A DNA stretch of 64,000 nt from Phreatobacter sp. (lineage in GTDB: Bacteria; Pseudomonadota; Alphaproteobacteria; Rhizobiales; Phreatobacteraceae): assembly GCF_027532945.1 (NCBI RefSeq), contig NZ_JAPZTZ010000015.1, forward strand, positions 85,305-149,304, in the 5' to 3' direction. The position numbers and the translations under genes are program-made. The notes under the pieces were generated by a model. That model had not been told where the DNA came from. It did no database searches and worked only from the letters and a program-made list of their open reading frames with translations. Below are positions 1-10,665 of this stretch, piece by piece (position 1 is the stretch's first letter; each line of letters begins with the position of its first letter).

Positions 1-1401
<1,401 letters not shown>

Positions 1402-1504
1402 GGGCTGTCTCCCTCGGACGTCTCGGCCGTTGCGGCCCCGCAGCAGCACTAGAGCGAAGCGGTGCAAGGTCCAAGGGGTAAGATGGCGCATGCGTTGTGC
1501 GCGT

Positions 1505-1534
1505 TTTGGCGTAAGATAGGCGCATGACGCCAAA
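1505..1534. promoter_or_regulatory. Candidate LysR operator (inverted repeat over the start codon)
   Basis: A perfect 8-bp inverted repeat, TTTGGCGT (1505-1512) and ACGCCAAA (1527-1534), is separated by 14 bp. It straddles the ATG of the LysR gene at 1524 in the mmsA-LysR divergent region. LysR proteins often autorepress from sites near their own start, so this is a plausible autoregulatory site. That role is inferred from position only. Confidence 0.4.
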
Positions 1535-2411
1535 TTGGGATCATGTCCGGGTCTTCCTCGCCGTGGCGCGCGCCGGCCAGTTCCTCGCCGCGGCGCGGGC
1601 GCTGTCGCTCGACCATGCCACCGTCGCCCGCCGCATCGGGCTTTTGGAGGAGCAGCTCGGCACGCAGCTTGTCGCCCGCTCGACGGCCGGGATCATGCTG
1701 ACGGTGGCGGGCGAGAGCTTCCTCGCCGCGGCGGAAGCTATGGAGACCGCCTGGCTGGACGCGCAGGCCGATGTCTCGCAGGTCGACCGGGTCGTCTCCG
1801 GCACCATCCGCATCGGCGCGCCGGAGGGGTTCGGCGCGCTCTTCCTCAGCCCCAGGCTGGGTAAGCTCGCGGAGCGGCACCCCGAGCTCACCATCCAGCT
1901 CGTGCCGCTGCAGCGGACCATGTCGCTGTCGAAGCGCGACGCCGACCTCGCGGTGGTCATCGACCCGCCCTCCGACGGGCGGCTCACCGTCCGCAAGCTC
2001 ACCGAATACGGCCTCGGCCTCTATGCGACGCCCGCCTATCTCGACCGCCACGGCGCGCCCGCCGACCCGGAGGCGCTGCGCCGCCACCTCCTCGTCACCT
2101 CGGTGCAGGAGCTGCACTATTCGGAATCGCTGACCTATTACCCGCCGGCCTTCGATGCGGGGCAGCGGCGATTCGAATGCGCCAGCGTGCTGGCCCAGAT
2201 GGCGGCGGTGAAGGCCGGCGCCGGCATCGGCATCCTCCACGACTATGCGGCGCGCGATGCGGGCGGGCTCGCCCGGGTGCTGCCGGGCCTCGCGATCCGC
2301 CGCACCTATCACCTCGTCGCCCATGTCGACACGCGACGCATCGCGCGGATCGACGAGGCCTATCGCTTCGTCGTCGAGGAGGTGGCGGCGGCCGAGGGGC
2401 TGTTCGCCTGA
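1524..2411 (+). CDS. LysR-family transcriptional regulator
   Basis: A 295-residue protein with the usual LysR layout: an N-terminal winged helix-turn-helix (about residues 3-62, including AARALSLDHATVARRIGLLE) and a C-terminal periplasmic-binding-like effector domain starting near residue 90 (SGTIRIGAPEGFG). It is divergent from mmsA, so control of branched-chain amino acid or semialdehyde catabolism is likely. The effector is not predictable from sequence. Length is normal for the family. Confidence 0.9.
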   Translation: MTPNWDHVRVFLAVARAGQFLAAARALSLDHATVARRIGLLEEQLGTQLVARSTAGIMLTVAGESFLAAAEAMETAWLDAQADVSQVDRVVSGTIRIGAPEGFGALFLSPRLGKLAERHPELTIQLVPLQRTMSLSKRDADLAVVIDPPSDGRLTVRKLTEYGLGLYATPAYLDRHGAPADPEALRRHLLVTSVQELHYSESLTYYPPAFDAGQRRFECASVLAQMAAVKAGAGIGILHDYAARDAGGLARVLPGLAIRRTYHLVAHVDTRRIARIDEAYRFVVEEVAAAEGLFA

Positions 2412-2528
2412 GGCGGTACGGCAAGAGCTTCGACGACAACGGGAAGAGCCCGGCGTCCCTGGGGGCGGACCCATGGACACCGGGCTCCCACGCGGCCGGT
2501 CCGGGGGGAACCGGCGCGTATCGGCAAG

Positions 2529-5500
2529 TTATTCGGCTGCGACGCGGATCGGTCGCGTCTCGCCGGGCGAGGAGGCATCGGCCGGCAGCAAGAGCGGCGG
2601 GGCTCCCTGCGAGACCGCGCCGTGGCCGCCCTCGCCGGGCTCGTCGGCCGGGCCGACGAAGCGGCCGAAGACCCAGCTGAAGAAGCGGCCGGCATCGTCC
2701 ATGACCGTGTAGAAGGACGGCACGAAGACGAGGCTCAGCACGGTCGAGACGATCAGGCCGCCAATCACCGCGATGGCCATCGGCGCGCGGAACTCGCCGC
2801 CGTCGCCCGATCCCAGCGCCGGCGGGATCATGCCGGCACCCATGGCGATCGTGGTCATGATGATGGGCCTCGCGCGCTTGCGACCGGCATCGAGGATGGC
2901 CTCACGGCGGTCCATGCCCTCGCGCACCTTCTCCACCGCGAAGTCCACCAGCATGATGGCGTTCTTGGTGACGATGCCCATGAGCATCAGGACGCCGATC
3001 ACCACCGGCATCGACACGGCCTTGCCGGTGAGCAGCAGGGCGAGGATGACGCCGCCGAGCGAGAGCGGCAGCGACATCAGGATGGTCAGTGGCTGGAACA
3101 CCGAGTGGAACAGCAGGACCAGCACGCCGAGCACCATGAGCAGGCCGGTGCCCATGGCCATGGCGAAGCCCTGGAAGACCTCCTGCATGATCTCGGCATC
3201 GCCGCCGCGCTGGAAGGAGACGGTCGGCGGCAGGTTGCGCGCCGCCGGCAGGGCGAAGACCTTCTCCAGCGCCGGGCCGATCTCCATGCCGCCGGTGAGG
3301 TCGGTGCCGATATTGACGCGGCGGACCCGGTTGTAGCGTTCGATCGACGAGGGGCCCTGGCCGAAGGTGACATCGGCCACGGCGGTCAGCGGCACCTGCT
3401 GGCCCGTCGCCGAGACGACGGTGAGCGAGGAGAGGATGTCGAGCTGGGCGCGCGCGTCGGTGTCGAGCTGGACACGGATCGGGATGAGCCGGTCACCGGC
3501 GTTGAACTTGGCGAGATTGGCGGCGATGTCGCCGATGGTCGCCACGCGCACGGCCTCCGAGATCTGATCGGTGGTGATGCCGTAGCGCGCCGCCTCGTCG
3601 CTCTTCGGCATGACGCGGATCTCCGGTCGCTCGAGACCGGCCGAGGCAGCGACGTTCACGAAGCCGGGGATCTGCCGCATCTCGGATTCGAGATTGGCGA
3701 CGGCGAGCGACAGGTTCTGCGCATCGAGGCCGCGGACGATGATGGAGAGCTCGCGCTCGCTGCGATCATTGACGTACCAGGCGCGGATATCGGGGATCTG
3801 CGTGAAGAGCGGCGAGGTCGCCGCCTGGATCTGCCGCTGGGTGCGCTCGCGCTTGGTCTTGTGGATGAGGCGGACGATGACGGTGGCGCGGCGGATCTCC
3901 AGCGTGCCGATGGGGTTCGAGCCGCCGATGACCAGCACCGATTCCACTTCCGGAATGGTCTTGCGGATGAGCTTGGCGAGCTGGTCGGAGCGCTCGCGGG
4001 TGTCCTCCAGCGTCGAGCCCGGCGGCAGCTCCATGGAGACGACGAAGCGGGCCTCGTCGGGGAAGGGAATGAAGCCGGTGGGCAGGAAGCGGATCGCCCA
4101 GATCGACACGGCGAAGACGGCGATGCCGGCGAGCAGCGTCACATAGCGGAAGCGGATGGTGACGGAGAGGAAGCGCAGGTAGGCGCGCATCATTACGCCG
4201 TCCTTCGGCTCCTTGTGCTCATGCGGCCTCAGGAAATAGGCCGCCAGCATGGGTGTGATGAGGCGCGCCACCAGGAGCGAGAAGAGCACGGCGATGGCGA
4301 CGACCAGGCCGAACTGCTTGAAGTACTGGCCGGCGACGCCGCCCATGAAGGAGACGGGGGCGAAGACCGCGACGATGGTCAGCGAGATGGCGATGACCGC
4401 GAGGCCGATCTCGTCCGCCGCCTCCATCGAGGCGCGGTAGGGCGATTTGCCCATCTTCATGTGCCGGACGATGTTCTCGATCTCCACGATGGCATCATCG
4501 ACGAGGATGCCGGTGACGAGGATGATCGCCAGCAGCGAGACGAGGTTCATCGAAAAGCCCAGCATCTCCATGGCCCAGAAGGTCGGGATGATGGAGAGCG
4601 GCAGGGCGACGGCGGAGATGAGCGTGGCGCGGAAGTCGCGCAGGAACAGGAAGACCACGATGACGGTGAGGCCGGCGCCTTCCAGCAGCATGGTCATGGC
4701 CGACTTGTGGTTGCCGGCCGTGTAGTTCACGGAGTTGTCGATCTCGGAGAAGCTGATCGCCGGATTGGCCCGGCGCAGTTCCTCGATCTTGTCGCGGGCC
4801 AGCGCCGCGACGCGCACGTCGGATGCGCCCTTCGAGCGGAAGACCTGGAAGGCGACCGTCGGCGTCTCGCCGTTGAGGCGGGTGAAGCTCTTCGGCTCCT
4901 CGTAGAGATCGGTGACCGAGCCGAGGTCGGACAGGCGCACCTCGCGGCCGCCCGACAGGACGATGCGGGTCGAGGCGAGCTCCTCGACGCTCGTCGCGCC
5001 GGCCAGCGTGCGGATCGACTGCTGCTGGCCGCCGATATCGCCCTGGCCGCCGGCCAGGTCGACATTGGTGGCGCGCAGCTGGCGGTTGACCTCGCCGGCG
5101 GTGATGCCGAGCGCCATGAGGCGGTTAGGGTCAAGGGCGACGCGGATCTCGCGCAGCACGCCGCCGTTGCGGCTGATGCGGCCGATGCCGCGCAGGCCCT
5201 GAAGCTCGCGCTTCACCGTATCGTCGACGAACCAGGAGAGCTGCTCGATGGTCATGGCCGGGGCCGCGACCGCGACGGTCAGGATGGCCTGGTTCTCGAT
5301 GTCGAGCCGCTCGATGATCGGCTCGTCGATGTTGCGCGGCAGGTCGGCGCGGATCTTGGCGATGGCGTCCTTGACGTCGTTCAGCGCCCGGTCGGTGTTC
5401 ACCTCGAGGCGGAACTCGACCACGGTCGAGGACATGCCGTCGGTGAGGTTCGAGATGACGTTCTTGACGCCGGTGATGTTGGCGACGGCGTCCTCGACCC

Positions 5501-5702
5501 GCTTGGTGATCTGGCTCTCGAGCTCGGCCGGCGCAGCGCCGGCCTGGACGATGCGGACCTGAACCAGCGGCACGTCGATATTCGGGAAGCGGGTGATCGG
5601 CAGGTTGAGGTAGCTCATCCAGCCGAGGAAGCAGAGCACCACGAACAGGACGATCGAGGGGACCGGCTGGCGGATCGAGGCGGCGGAGATGTTCAAGGCC
5701 AT
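2529..5702 (-). CDS. RND multidrug efflux transporter permease (AcrB/HAE1 type)
   Basis: A 1057-residue inner-membrane permease of the resistance-nodulation-division superfamily, which exports hydrophobic or amphiphilic compounds in exchange for protons through a trimeric pump. It has the expected two halves, each with one TM helix, a large periplasmic loop and a six-helix bundle. The proton-relay segment GILVDDAIVEIENIV in TM4 shows the paired Asp residues of the HAE1 group, and the second-half equivalent is GIVTKNAIMLVDF. It is the last gene of a TetR-adaptor-permease operon, 11 bp downstream of the adaptor. No outer-membrane channel gene is nearby, so it probably shares a TolC-like protein encoded elsewhere. 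Substrate unknown. Confidence 0.94.
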   Translation of the reverse strand: MALNISAASIRQPVPSIVLFVVLCFLGWMSYLNLPITRFPNIDVPLVQVRIVQAGAAPAELESQITKRVEDAVANITGVKNVISNLTDGMSSTVVEFRLEVNTDRALNDVKDAIAKIRADLPRNIDEPIIERLDIENQAILTVAVAAPAMTIEQLSWFVDDTVKRELQGLRGIGRISRNGGVLREIRVALDPNRLMALGITAGEVNRQLRATNVDLAGGQGDIGGQQQSIRTLAGATSVEELASTRIVLSGGREVRLSDLGSVTDLYEEPKSFTRLNGETPTVAFQVFRSKGASDVRVAALARDKIEELRRANPAISFSEIDNSVNYTAGNHKSAMTMLLEGAGLTVIVVFLFLRDFRATLISAVALPLSIIPTFWAMEMLGFSMNLVSLLAIILVTGILVDDAIVEIENIVRHMKMGKSPYRASMEAADEIGLAVIAISLTIVAVFAPVSFMGGVAGQYFKQFGLVVAIAVLFSLLVARLITPMLAAYFLRPHEHKEPKDGVMMRAYLRFLSVTIRFRYVTLLAGIAVFAVSIWAIRFLPTGFIPFPDEARFVVSMELPPGSTLEDTRERSDQLAKLIRKTIPEVESVLVIGGSNPIGTLEIRRATVIVRLIHKTKRERTQRQIQAATSPLFTQIPDIRAWYVNDRSERELSIIVRGLDAQNLSLAVANLESEMRQIPGFVNVAASAGLERPEIRVMPKSDEAARYGITTDQISEAVRVATIGDIAANLAKFNAGDRLIPIRVQLDTDARAQLDILSSLTVVSATGQQVPLTAVADVTFGQGPSSIERYNRVRRVNIGTDLTGGMEIGPALEKVFALPAARNLPPTVSFQRGGDAEIMQEVFQGFAMAMGTGLLMVLGVLVLLFHSVFQPLTILMSLPLSLGGVILALLLTGKAVSMPVVIGVLMLMGIVTKNAIMLVDFAVEKVREGMDRREAILDAGRKRARPIIMTTIAMGAGMIPPALGSGDGGEFRAPMAIAVIGGLIVSTVLSLVFVPSFYTVMDDAGRFFSWVFGRFVGPADEPGEGGHGAVSQGAPPLLLPADASSPGETRPIRVAAE

Positions 5703-5713
5703 CGGTCCCTCCC

Positions 5714-6877
5714 TCAGCGCCGGACGGCCGCGACCGGGGCGACCCGGTCACCGTTGCGCACGAAGCTGCCGGAGACGGCGACAACCTGCTCGCCCTCGTT
5801 CAGTCCCTCACGGATCTCGACCTGGCCCTGCGCGCGAAGGCCGGTGACGACCTCGCGCGTCTCGACCACGCCGTCCTTCACCACCTGGACCGTGGTCTTC
5901 TGGCCGAACAGGACGGCCGAGAGCGGCACGGTGACGCCCGAGGAGCGGGCGACCTCGACCGTGGCGCGACCGAAGGCGCCGAGCGGCGGCCGGTCGGTGC
6001 CGGTGAGCGTCACGCGGATGCGGCCGAGGCGGTTGGTGCGGTTCACCTCCGGCGCGACGAGGCGGACGCGGCCGGGGAGCGGAGCGGCATAGCCGGCCGC
6101 GTCGATCTCGGCGGGCTGGCCGGGACGCGTGCGGGCGAGCGTCGTCTCCGGCACATCGGCCTCAAGCTCGACCTCGCTGTTGGCGATGATGCGGAAGAGC
6201 GGGTCGCCCGCGGCGGCGGCGAGCGCGCCGAGGCGGGCGGTGCGGCGCGACACGGTGCCGGCGACCTTTGCCTTGATTTCGGTGCGGGAGATCCTGAGCT
6301 CGATGTCGCGGCGCTGGGCGCGGGCGAGGACGAGGTCGGCCTCGGCGAGGGCGAGGGCGTTGGTGGCGGATTCGCGCCGGGCGCCGGCGGTGCGGGCGGC
6401 GGTGACGCGCTGGTCGAGCACGTCGTTGGTGGCGGAGCCGGTGCGCTGGAGCTGCTGGGTGCGCTCCAGCTGCTGCTGGGCGAGGGTCAGCGAGGCGGTG
6501 GTCTCGGCGATCTGCGACGTCGCCTGGGCGACGGCGGCCTGGGCGCGGCTGATCTGCGCGGCGTTCTGGGCGAGCTGCACGTCGAGCATCTCGCGGTTGA
6601 GGCGGGCGAGGACCTGGCCGGCGACGACGCGGTCGCCCTCCTCGGCGAGGATCTCGACGACGGTGAGACCGTCGACCTCGGGGGCAACGAGGATCTCCTC
6701 GCGCGCCACGAAGGAGCCGGAGGCGATGACGGTCTCGCGCAGTTCCTGGCGGGTGGCGGTGGCAACCGTCACGGAGGGCGCGGCGGTCTGGGCGGTGGCG
6801 GCGCCGGCGAGGGCGACCAGAACCGCGGCCAGAACCGCTCCCTGGGGCAGCGTCATGCGGTTCGCGAGGGACATCAT
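5714..6877 (-). CDS. RND efflux periplasmic adaptor (membrane fusion protein)
   Basis: A 387-residue MFP subunit that bridges the RND permease to an outer-membrane channel. The N-terminus is a signal peptide (hydrophobic stretch about 12-29, ending AGAATAQ). A split biotinyl-lipoyl half (EILVAPEVDGLTV) follows, then a long alpha-helical hairpin rich in Gln, Ala and Arg (about 100-200), a second lipoyl half (IKAKVAGTV) and beta-barrel domains. Its start overlaps the tetR stop by 4 bp, so the two are translationally coupled. In the family the adaptor is essential for pump assembly. Confidence 0.92.
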   Translation of the reverse strand: MMSLANRMTLPQGAVLAAVLVALAGAATAQTAAPSVTVATATRQELRETVIASGSFVAREEILVAPEVDGLTVVEILAEEGDRVVAGQVLARLNREMLDVQLAQNAAQISRAQAAVAQATSQIAETTASLTLAQQQLERTQQLQRTGSATNDVLDQRVTAARTAGARRESATNALALAEADLVLARAQRRDIELRISRTEIKAKVAGTVSRRTARLGALAAAAGDPLFRIIANSEVELEADVPETTLARTRPGQPAEIDAAGYAAPLPGRVRLVAPEVNRTNRLGRIRVTLTGTDRPPLGAFGRATVEVARSSGVTVPLSAVLFGQKTTVQVVKDGVVETREVVTGLRAQGQVEIREGLNEGEQVVAVSGSFVRNGDRVAPVAAVRR

Positions 6878-7500
6878 GGGGGAGAGGCCTTAGCAGCGGT
6901 CGGTGTGGCGGGTGGCAGCAGCATGTCGCGCAAAAGGTCGAACATGATCGCCACATGGGGGCGGGGATCGAAGGCTGGGTCGCGGGCACGGCGCAGCATC
7001 AGGCCATCCCCGAAGGTGATGAGGAACTGCACGGCACGCTCCAGATCGGCATTGGCGGCCGTCTGGCCACGGTCGCGCGCCACCGTGAGGGCGAAGCGGA
7101 TGTTCTCCGCGATGAACGCGTCGATCCTCCTACGCAGGGCACCGATCTGCGGATTGCGCGACACTTCGGACATGATCTCCACCCAGAGCATGCAGCTCTC
7201 GCGCGGTTCCTCGACCATGTGATGACGCGCGAGGACCTCGAAGGCTCCCCAGATGTCGGGCGCGTGGGAGAGGGCGGCGAAGCCTTCGCCGATCTCGTCG
7301 AAGTCGCGCTCGCACAGGCCCTCGATCATCGCCTCCTTGGAGGGGAAGTAGCGGTAGAGATTGCCAGGGCTCATGCCGGCTTCGGCGCAGATCTCCGCCA
7401 TCGAGGCGCCGTGGAAGCCGGAGCGCACGAAGCAGCGCTCGGCCGCATCGAGGATCGCGGCCTTGCGGTCGGTGCGCTGGGTCTCGGCAATGCGGGGCAT
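6874..7500 (-). CDS. TetR/AcrR-family transcriptional repressor
   Basis: A 208-residue regulator with an N-terminal TetR helix-turn-helix (ILDAAERCFVRSGFHGASMA, then EAGMSPGNLYRYFPSKEAM, residues about 17-60) and a divergent C-terminal ligand-binding domain. It is the first gene of the operon with the adaptor and RND permease, so it most likely represses its own operon until an efflux substrate binds. A palindrome of the TetR-operator kind lies 60 bp upstream of its start. The inducing ligand is unknown. Confidence 0.92.
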   Translation of the reverse strand: MPRIAETQRTDRKAAILDAAERCFVRSGFHGASMAEICAEAGMSPGNLYRYFPSKEAMIEGLCERDFDEIGEGFAALSHAPDIWGAFEVLARHHMVEEPRESCMLWVEIMSEVSRNPQIGALRRRIDAFIAENIRFALTVARDRGQTAANADLERAVQFLITFGDGLMLRRARDPAFDPRPHVAIMFDLLRDMLLPPATPTAAKASPP

Positions 7501-7559
7501 GGGACTCCTTCAGTGCCCGCAGCCTTACGATGAGACAGGAGACGACGCAATTGAAAAGA

Positions 7560-7571
7560 GAATGAACATTC
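7560..7571. promoter_or_regulatory. Candidate TetR operator
   Basis: GAATG-AA-CATTC is a perfect palindrome within the AT-richer leader of the tetR-adaptor-RND operon. Half-sites of this shape are common operators for AcrR-like TetR repressors. Assignment rests on symmetry and location between tetR and the next divergent gene. Confidence 0.5.
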
Positions 7572-7750
7572 ATTTTCGACTGCGGCCCGCCGTCGCACCC
7601 CCCTCCTTTGTTGTCTGCCGTTCAGCGATCCGCCACCCCGCGAGCAGAAACCGGTCTTTTCAGCGACAAGAACCAGTGGTGTTCTGATCCCACCAGCCGA
7701 TCAGGTGGTTCGCTCAAGCGAGCCCGTCGGCTGCACCGGAAGGACACGCC

Positions 7751-8122
7751 ATGCTGAAGACCCTGATGCTCGCCGCCGCCCTCGGCCTCGCCGGCACCGC
7801 CGCGATGGCCCAGACCGCCACCCAGCCCGCGACGACCCCGACCACGCGTCCCGCGCCGACCGCGCCGGCGACCGCGGCTCCGGCTCCGGCTCCGGCGGCC
7901 ACGCCCGCTCCCGCTGCGACCGCCCCGGCCGCCCAGCTCATCGACATCAACTCGGCGACCGAGGCCGAGCTGCGTGTGCTGCCGGGCATCGGCGAGGCGC
8001 GCGCCAAGGCGATCATCGCCGGCCGCCCCTATCGCGGCAAGGACGAGCTCGTCCGCAAGAACATCCTCACCCAGGGTGTCTATGACAGCATCCAGGCCCG
8101 GATCGTCGCCCGCCAGCGCTGA
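7751..8122 (+). CDS. Secreted helix-hairpin-helix (ComEA-like) protein
   Basis: A 123-residue protein with a signal peptide (residues 1-21, ending AMAQ), then a low-complexity Ala/Pro/Thr linker (about 22-62). The C-terminal helix-hairpin-helix DNA-binding domain (from LIDINSATEAELRVLPGIGE, about 65-122) contains the GIG turn. The layout matches small ComEA-related proteins that bind DNA without sequence specificity outside the inner membrane. No competence genes are adjacent, so a role in DNA uptake is only a possibility. A strong Shine-Dalgarno (GGAAGGA) precedes the ATG. Confidence 0.85.
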   Translation: MLKTLMLAAALGLAGTAAMAQTATQPATTPTTRPAPTAPATAAPAPAPAATPAPAATAPAAQLIDINSATEAELRVLPGIGEARAKAIIAGRPYRGKDELVRKNILTQGVYDSIQARIVARQR

Positions 8123-8142
8123 GGCGTGACGCCCGCCATATG

Positions 8143-8172
8143 GCCCTCCCCGCTCCGGCGGGGAGGGCTTTT
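8143..8172 (+). terminator. Rho-independent terminator
   Basis: A perfect 11-bp GC-rich stem (8143-8153 pairing with 8158-8168) with a TCCG loop is followed by TTTT. It lies 20 bp after the stop of the helix-hairpin-helix gene and also separates it from the convergent ArgE-like gene. Confidence 0.9.
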
Positions 8173-8194
8173 GCGTTTCATCAGGGCACCGCCC

Positions 8195-9358
8195 TCAGCG
8201 GCTGCACTCGCGGATGAGCCCGGCGATGAAGGCGTCGCAGCGGTGGAGTTCGGCGACCTCGATCCACTCGTCGGGCTGGTGCGCCTGGGCGATGTCGCCC
8301 GGCCCGCAGATGACGGTGGAAATGCCGGCGGTCTGGAACAGGCCTGCCTCGGCGCCATAGGGCACGACCTGGATGCCGTTGTCGCCGGTGAGGCGGCGAG
8401 CGATGCGCTCGGCATCGCCATCCTCCTCGCGCACCAGCGGCTGGCCGCCGACGCGCCAGATGATCTTGACGCCCGCATCGGGATGCACGGCCTTCATGGC
8501 CGGCTCGATCTCGCGGCGGACGAAATCCTCGTACTCGCGGACATACTTTTCTCCGTCGTCGCCCGGCACGACGCGGATGCCGGTGACGAAATGAGCGTCG
8601 AGGGCGGTGATGTTGTGCGCCGTGCCGCCCTGGATCGTGCCGACATGCAGCATGGTCCAGCCGGGATCGAAATAGGGCACGCCGCCATTGGCCTCGGCCT
8701 CGGCCTTGTTGCGGAGGTCGCGGTCCTCCATCCAGCTGACGAGACGGGCCGCGACGAAGACTGCCGAGACGCCGTTGTAGCGCTGGGAGGAATGGACCTC
8801 GTGGCCACGCACATGGGTGTCGATGCGGATATAGCCCTTGTGACCGGTGACCACCTTCATGCGGCTCGGCTCGCCGACGATGCAGGCGGAGGGGCGCGTC
8901 CAGTCCTTGCCGAGGCGCGCGATGAGGGCGCGGGCGCCGTCCATGCGGATCTCCTCATCGGCCGTGAGGCAGATGTGGATGGGGCGCTTCAGGTCGGCGG
9001 CGACCATGGCCGGCACGGCCGCCAGCACGCAGGCGTCGAAGCCCTTCATGTCGCAGGCGCCGCGGCCATAGAGCCGGTCGCCCTTGGCCGTCAGGGTGAA
9101 GGGGTCGGTGGTCCAGGGCTGGCCCTCCACCGGCACCACGTCGAGATGGCCGGACAGGACGATGCCGCCATCAACCTTCGGGCCGATCGTCGCCCAGATA
9201 TTGGCGTTGCGGCCATCCGGCATCGGCACGATCTCGCAGGCGACGCCATAGCCCGCCAGGTAGTCGCGGATGTAGTCGATGAGGTCGAGATTGCTGGCGT
9301 CGGATACGGTGGGGAAGCCGACGAGGCGCTCGAGGAGCTGGAGGCTGGTCTGGGTCAT
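8195..9358 (-). CDS. argE: Acetylornithine deacetylase (ArgE-type M20 metallopeptidase)
   Basis: A 387-residue M20A family enzyme predicted to hydrolyse N-acetylornithine to ornithine and acetate (cytosolic, di-zinc). Visible elements are the first metal His and catalytic Asp in SGHLDVVPV, the bridging Asp in GRGACDMKG, the general-base Glu pair in TADEEI, GEPSRMKV and the late His in QAHQPDEW. The ATG at 9358 was chosen because the frame aligns from MTQTSLQLLERLVGFPTVSD; sequence upstream of it is not family-like. It is convergent to the HhH gene and divergent from the M20D array. Closely related deacetylases cannot be excluded. Confidence 0.85.
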   Translation of the reverse strand: MTQTSLQLLERLVGFPTVSDASNLDLIDYIRDYLAGYGVACEIVPMPDGRNANIWATIGPKVDGGIVLSGHLDVVPVEGQPWTTDPFTLTAKGDRLYGRGACDMKGFDACVLAAVPAMVAADLKRPIHICLTADEEIRMDGARALIARLGKDWTRPSACIVGEPSRMKVVTGHKGYIRIDTHVRGHEVHSSQRYNGVSAVFVAARLVSWMEDRDLRNKAEAEANGGVPYFDPGWTMLHVGTIQGGTAHNITALDAHFVTGIRVVPGDDGEKYVREYEDFVRREIEPAMKAVHPDAGVKIIWRVGGQPLVREEDGDAERIARRLTGDNGIQVVPYGAEAGLFQTAGISTVICGPGDIAQAHQPDEWIEVAELHRCDAFIAGLIRECSR

Positions 9359-9474
9359 GTGCCGAAGGAGCCGATGGCAGCCATGCGCGTCAAGGGGAGG
9401 CCATCGCATGGCAGCCTGTTGACCGGCCCACCGGGTTCCGGTTCTGTCGGCCTTTCTCCCTTCGAGACTACCCC

Positions 9475-10638
9475 ATGCCTATCGTCAATCGCATTGCCGG
9501 GCTTCACGAGGAGGCCACGGCATGGCGTCGTGATTTCCACCAGCACCCCGAGCTCCAGTTCGACCTGCCGCGCACCTCGGCCATCGTCGCCGACAAGCTG
9601 CGCGCATTCGGCTGCGACGAGGTGGTGACGGGGATCGGCCGCACCGGCGTCGTCGGCGTGATCCGCGGCAAGGCCACCGGCTCCGGCCGCGTCGTCGGCC
9701 TGCGCTCCGACATGGACGCACTGCCGCTCACCGAGATCACCGGCGCCCCCTGGGCCTCCACCGTGCCGGGGAAGATGCATGCCTGCGGCCATGACGGCCA
9801 CATGGCCATGCTGCTGGGCGCTGGCAAATATCTTGCCGAGACGCGCAATTTCGACGGCACGGCCGTGCTCATCTTCCAGCCGGCGGAAGAGGGCGGCGGC
9901 GGCGCCCGCGAGATGGTCGCCGACGGGCTGATGGAACGCTTCGGCGTCCAGGAAGTCTATGGGATGCACAACGGCCTCGACCCGGTCGGCACTTTCGCGG
10001 TGCGCACCGGGCCGACCAGCGCCGCTGCCGACCTCGTCCGCATCGTCGTCGAGGGCAAGGGCGGCCATGCCGCGAAGCCGCATCTCGCGGTCGACACGAT
10101 CCTCGTCGCCGCCCATATCGTCGTGGCCATCCAGTCGGTGGCCTCGCGCAATGTCGATCCTCTCGGGCAGGCGGTCGTCTCCATCTGCGCCTTCAATGCC
10201 GGTTTCACCAACAATGTCATCCCGCAGACGGCCGAGCTCAGGGGTACGGTGCGCACCTTCGATCCGGCCATCCAGGACATGGTCGAGCGCCGCCTGAAGG
10301 AGATCGCGGAGGGCACCGCCGCGCTCTTCGGCGCCAGGGCCGAGCTGACCTATACCCGCGGCTGCCCGGCCGTGGTGAACCACGCAGCGGAAGCCGACTA
10401 CGCGGCCGCGGTCGCAGCCGAGGTCGTCGGCGAGAGCGCGGTGCGCCGCGACAAGCCGCCCTCCATGGGCTCGGAGGACTTCTCCTTCATGCTGGAGGAG
10501 CGGCCCGGCTGCATGATCGGCATTGGCCAGGGCGGCGACTTCGGCGTCCACCACCCCGCTTACGACTTCAACGACGAGATCCTGCCCATCGGCATGAGCT
10601 ACTGGGCAAGGCTCGTCGAAACCCGCATGCCCGCCTGA
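9475..10638 (+). CDS. M20D amidohydrolase (hippurate hydrolase/aminoacylase-like), copy 1 of 4
   Basis: A 387-residue M20D metalloamidase that hydrolyses N-acyl amino acids; the exact substrate is not readable. Conserved metal-binding segments are ACGHDGH, FQPAEEG, YGMHN, GGHAAKPH and the C-terminal HHPAYDF. This is the first of four tandem same-strand paralogues of 387-388 residues. It is the only copy in which the usual APGLP after YGMHN is altered (GLDPVG), with the loss of one residue. The start ATG 9475 aligns exactly with the MPI(V/I/N)NR starts of the other copies. Confidence 0.92.
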   Translation: MPIVNRIAGLHEEATAWRRDFHQHPELQFDLPRTSAIVADKLRAFGCDEVVTGIGRTGVVGVIRGKATGSGRVVGLRSDMDALPLTEITGAPWASTVPGKMHACGHDGHMAMLLGAGKYLAETRNFDGTAVLIFQPAEEGGGGAREMVADGLMERFGVQEVYGMHNGLDPVGTFAVRTGPTSAAADLVRIVVEGKGGHAAKPHLAVDTILVAAHIVVAIQSVASRNVDPLGQAVVSICAFNAGFTNNVIPQTAELRGTVRTFDPAIQDMVERRLKEIAEGTAALFGARAELTYTRGCPAVVNHAAEADYAAAVAAEVVGESAVRRDKPPSMGSEDFSFMLEERPGCMIGIGQGGDFGVHHPAYDFNDEILPIGMSYWARLVETRMPA

Positions 10639-10665
10639 GCGGCACCCTCGATCCGGAGACAGATC

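Noticed and set aside
2446..2487. GAGCCCGG/CCGGGCTC inverted repeat between the LysR gene and the RND permease
   Set aside because: The arms are 26 bp apart and no T-tract follows on either strand. It is too weak to call a terminator.
2622..6092. Open frame of 1156 codons on the plus strand opposite the RND permease and adaptor
   Set aside because: It mirrors the codon positions of two well-conserved genes on the other strand. The translation is a His/Asp/Arg/Gly-rich string with no family features, typical of antisense frames at this GC content.
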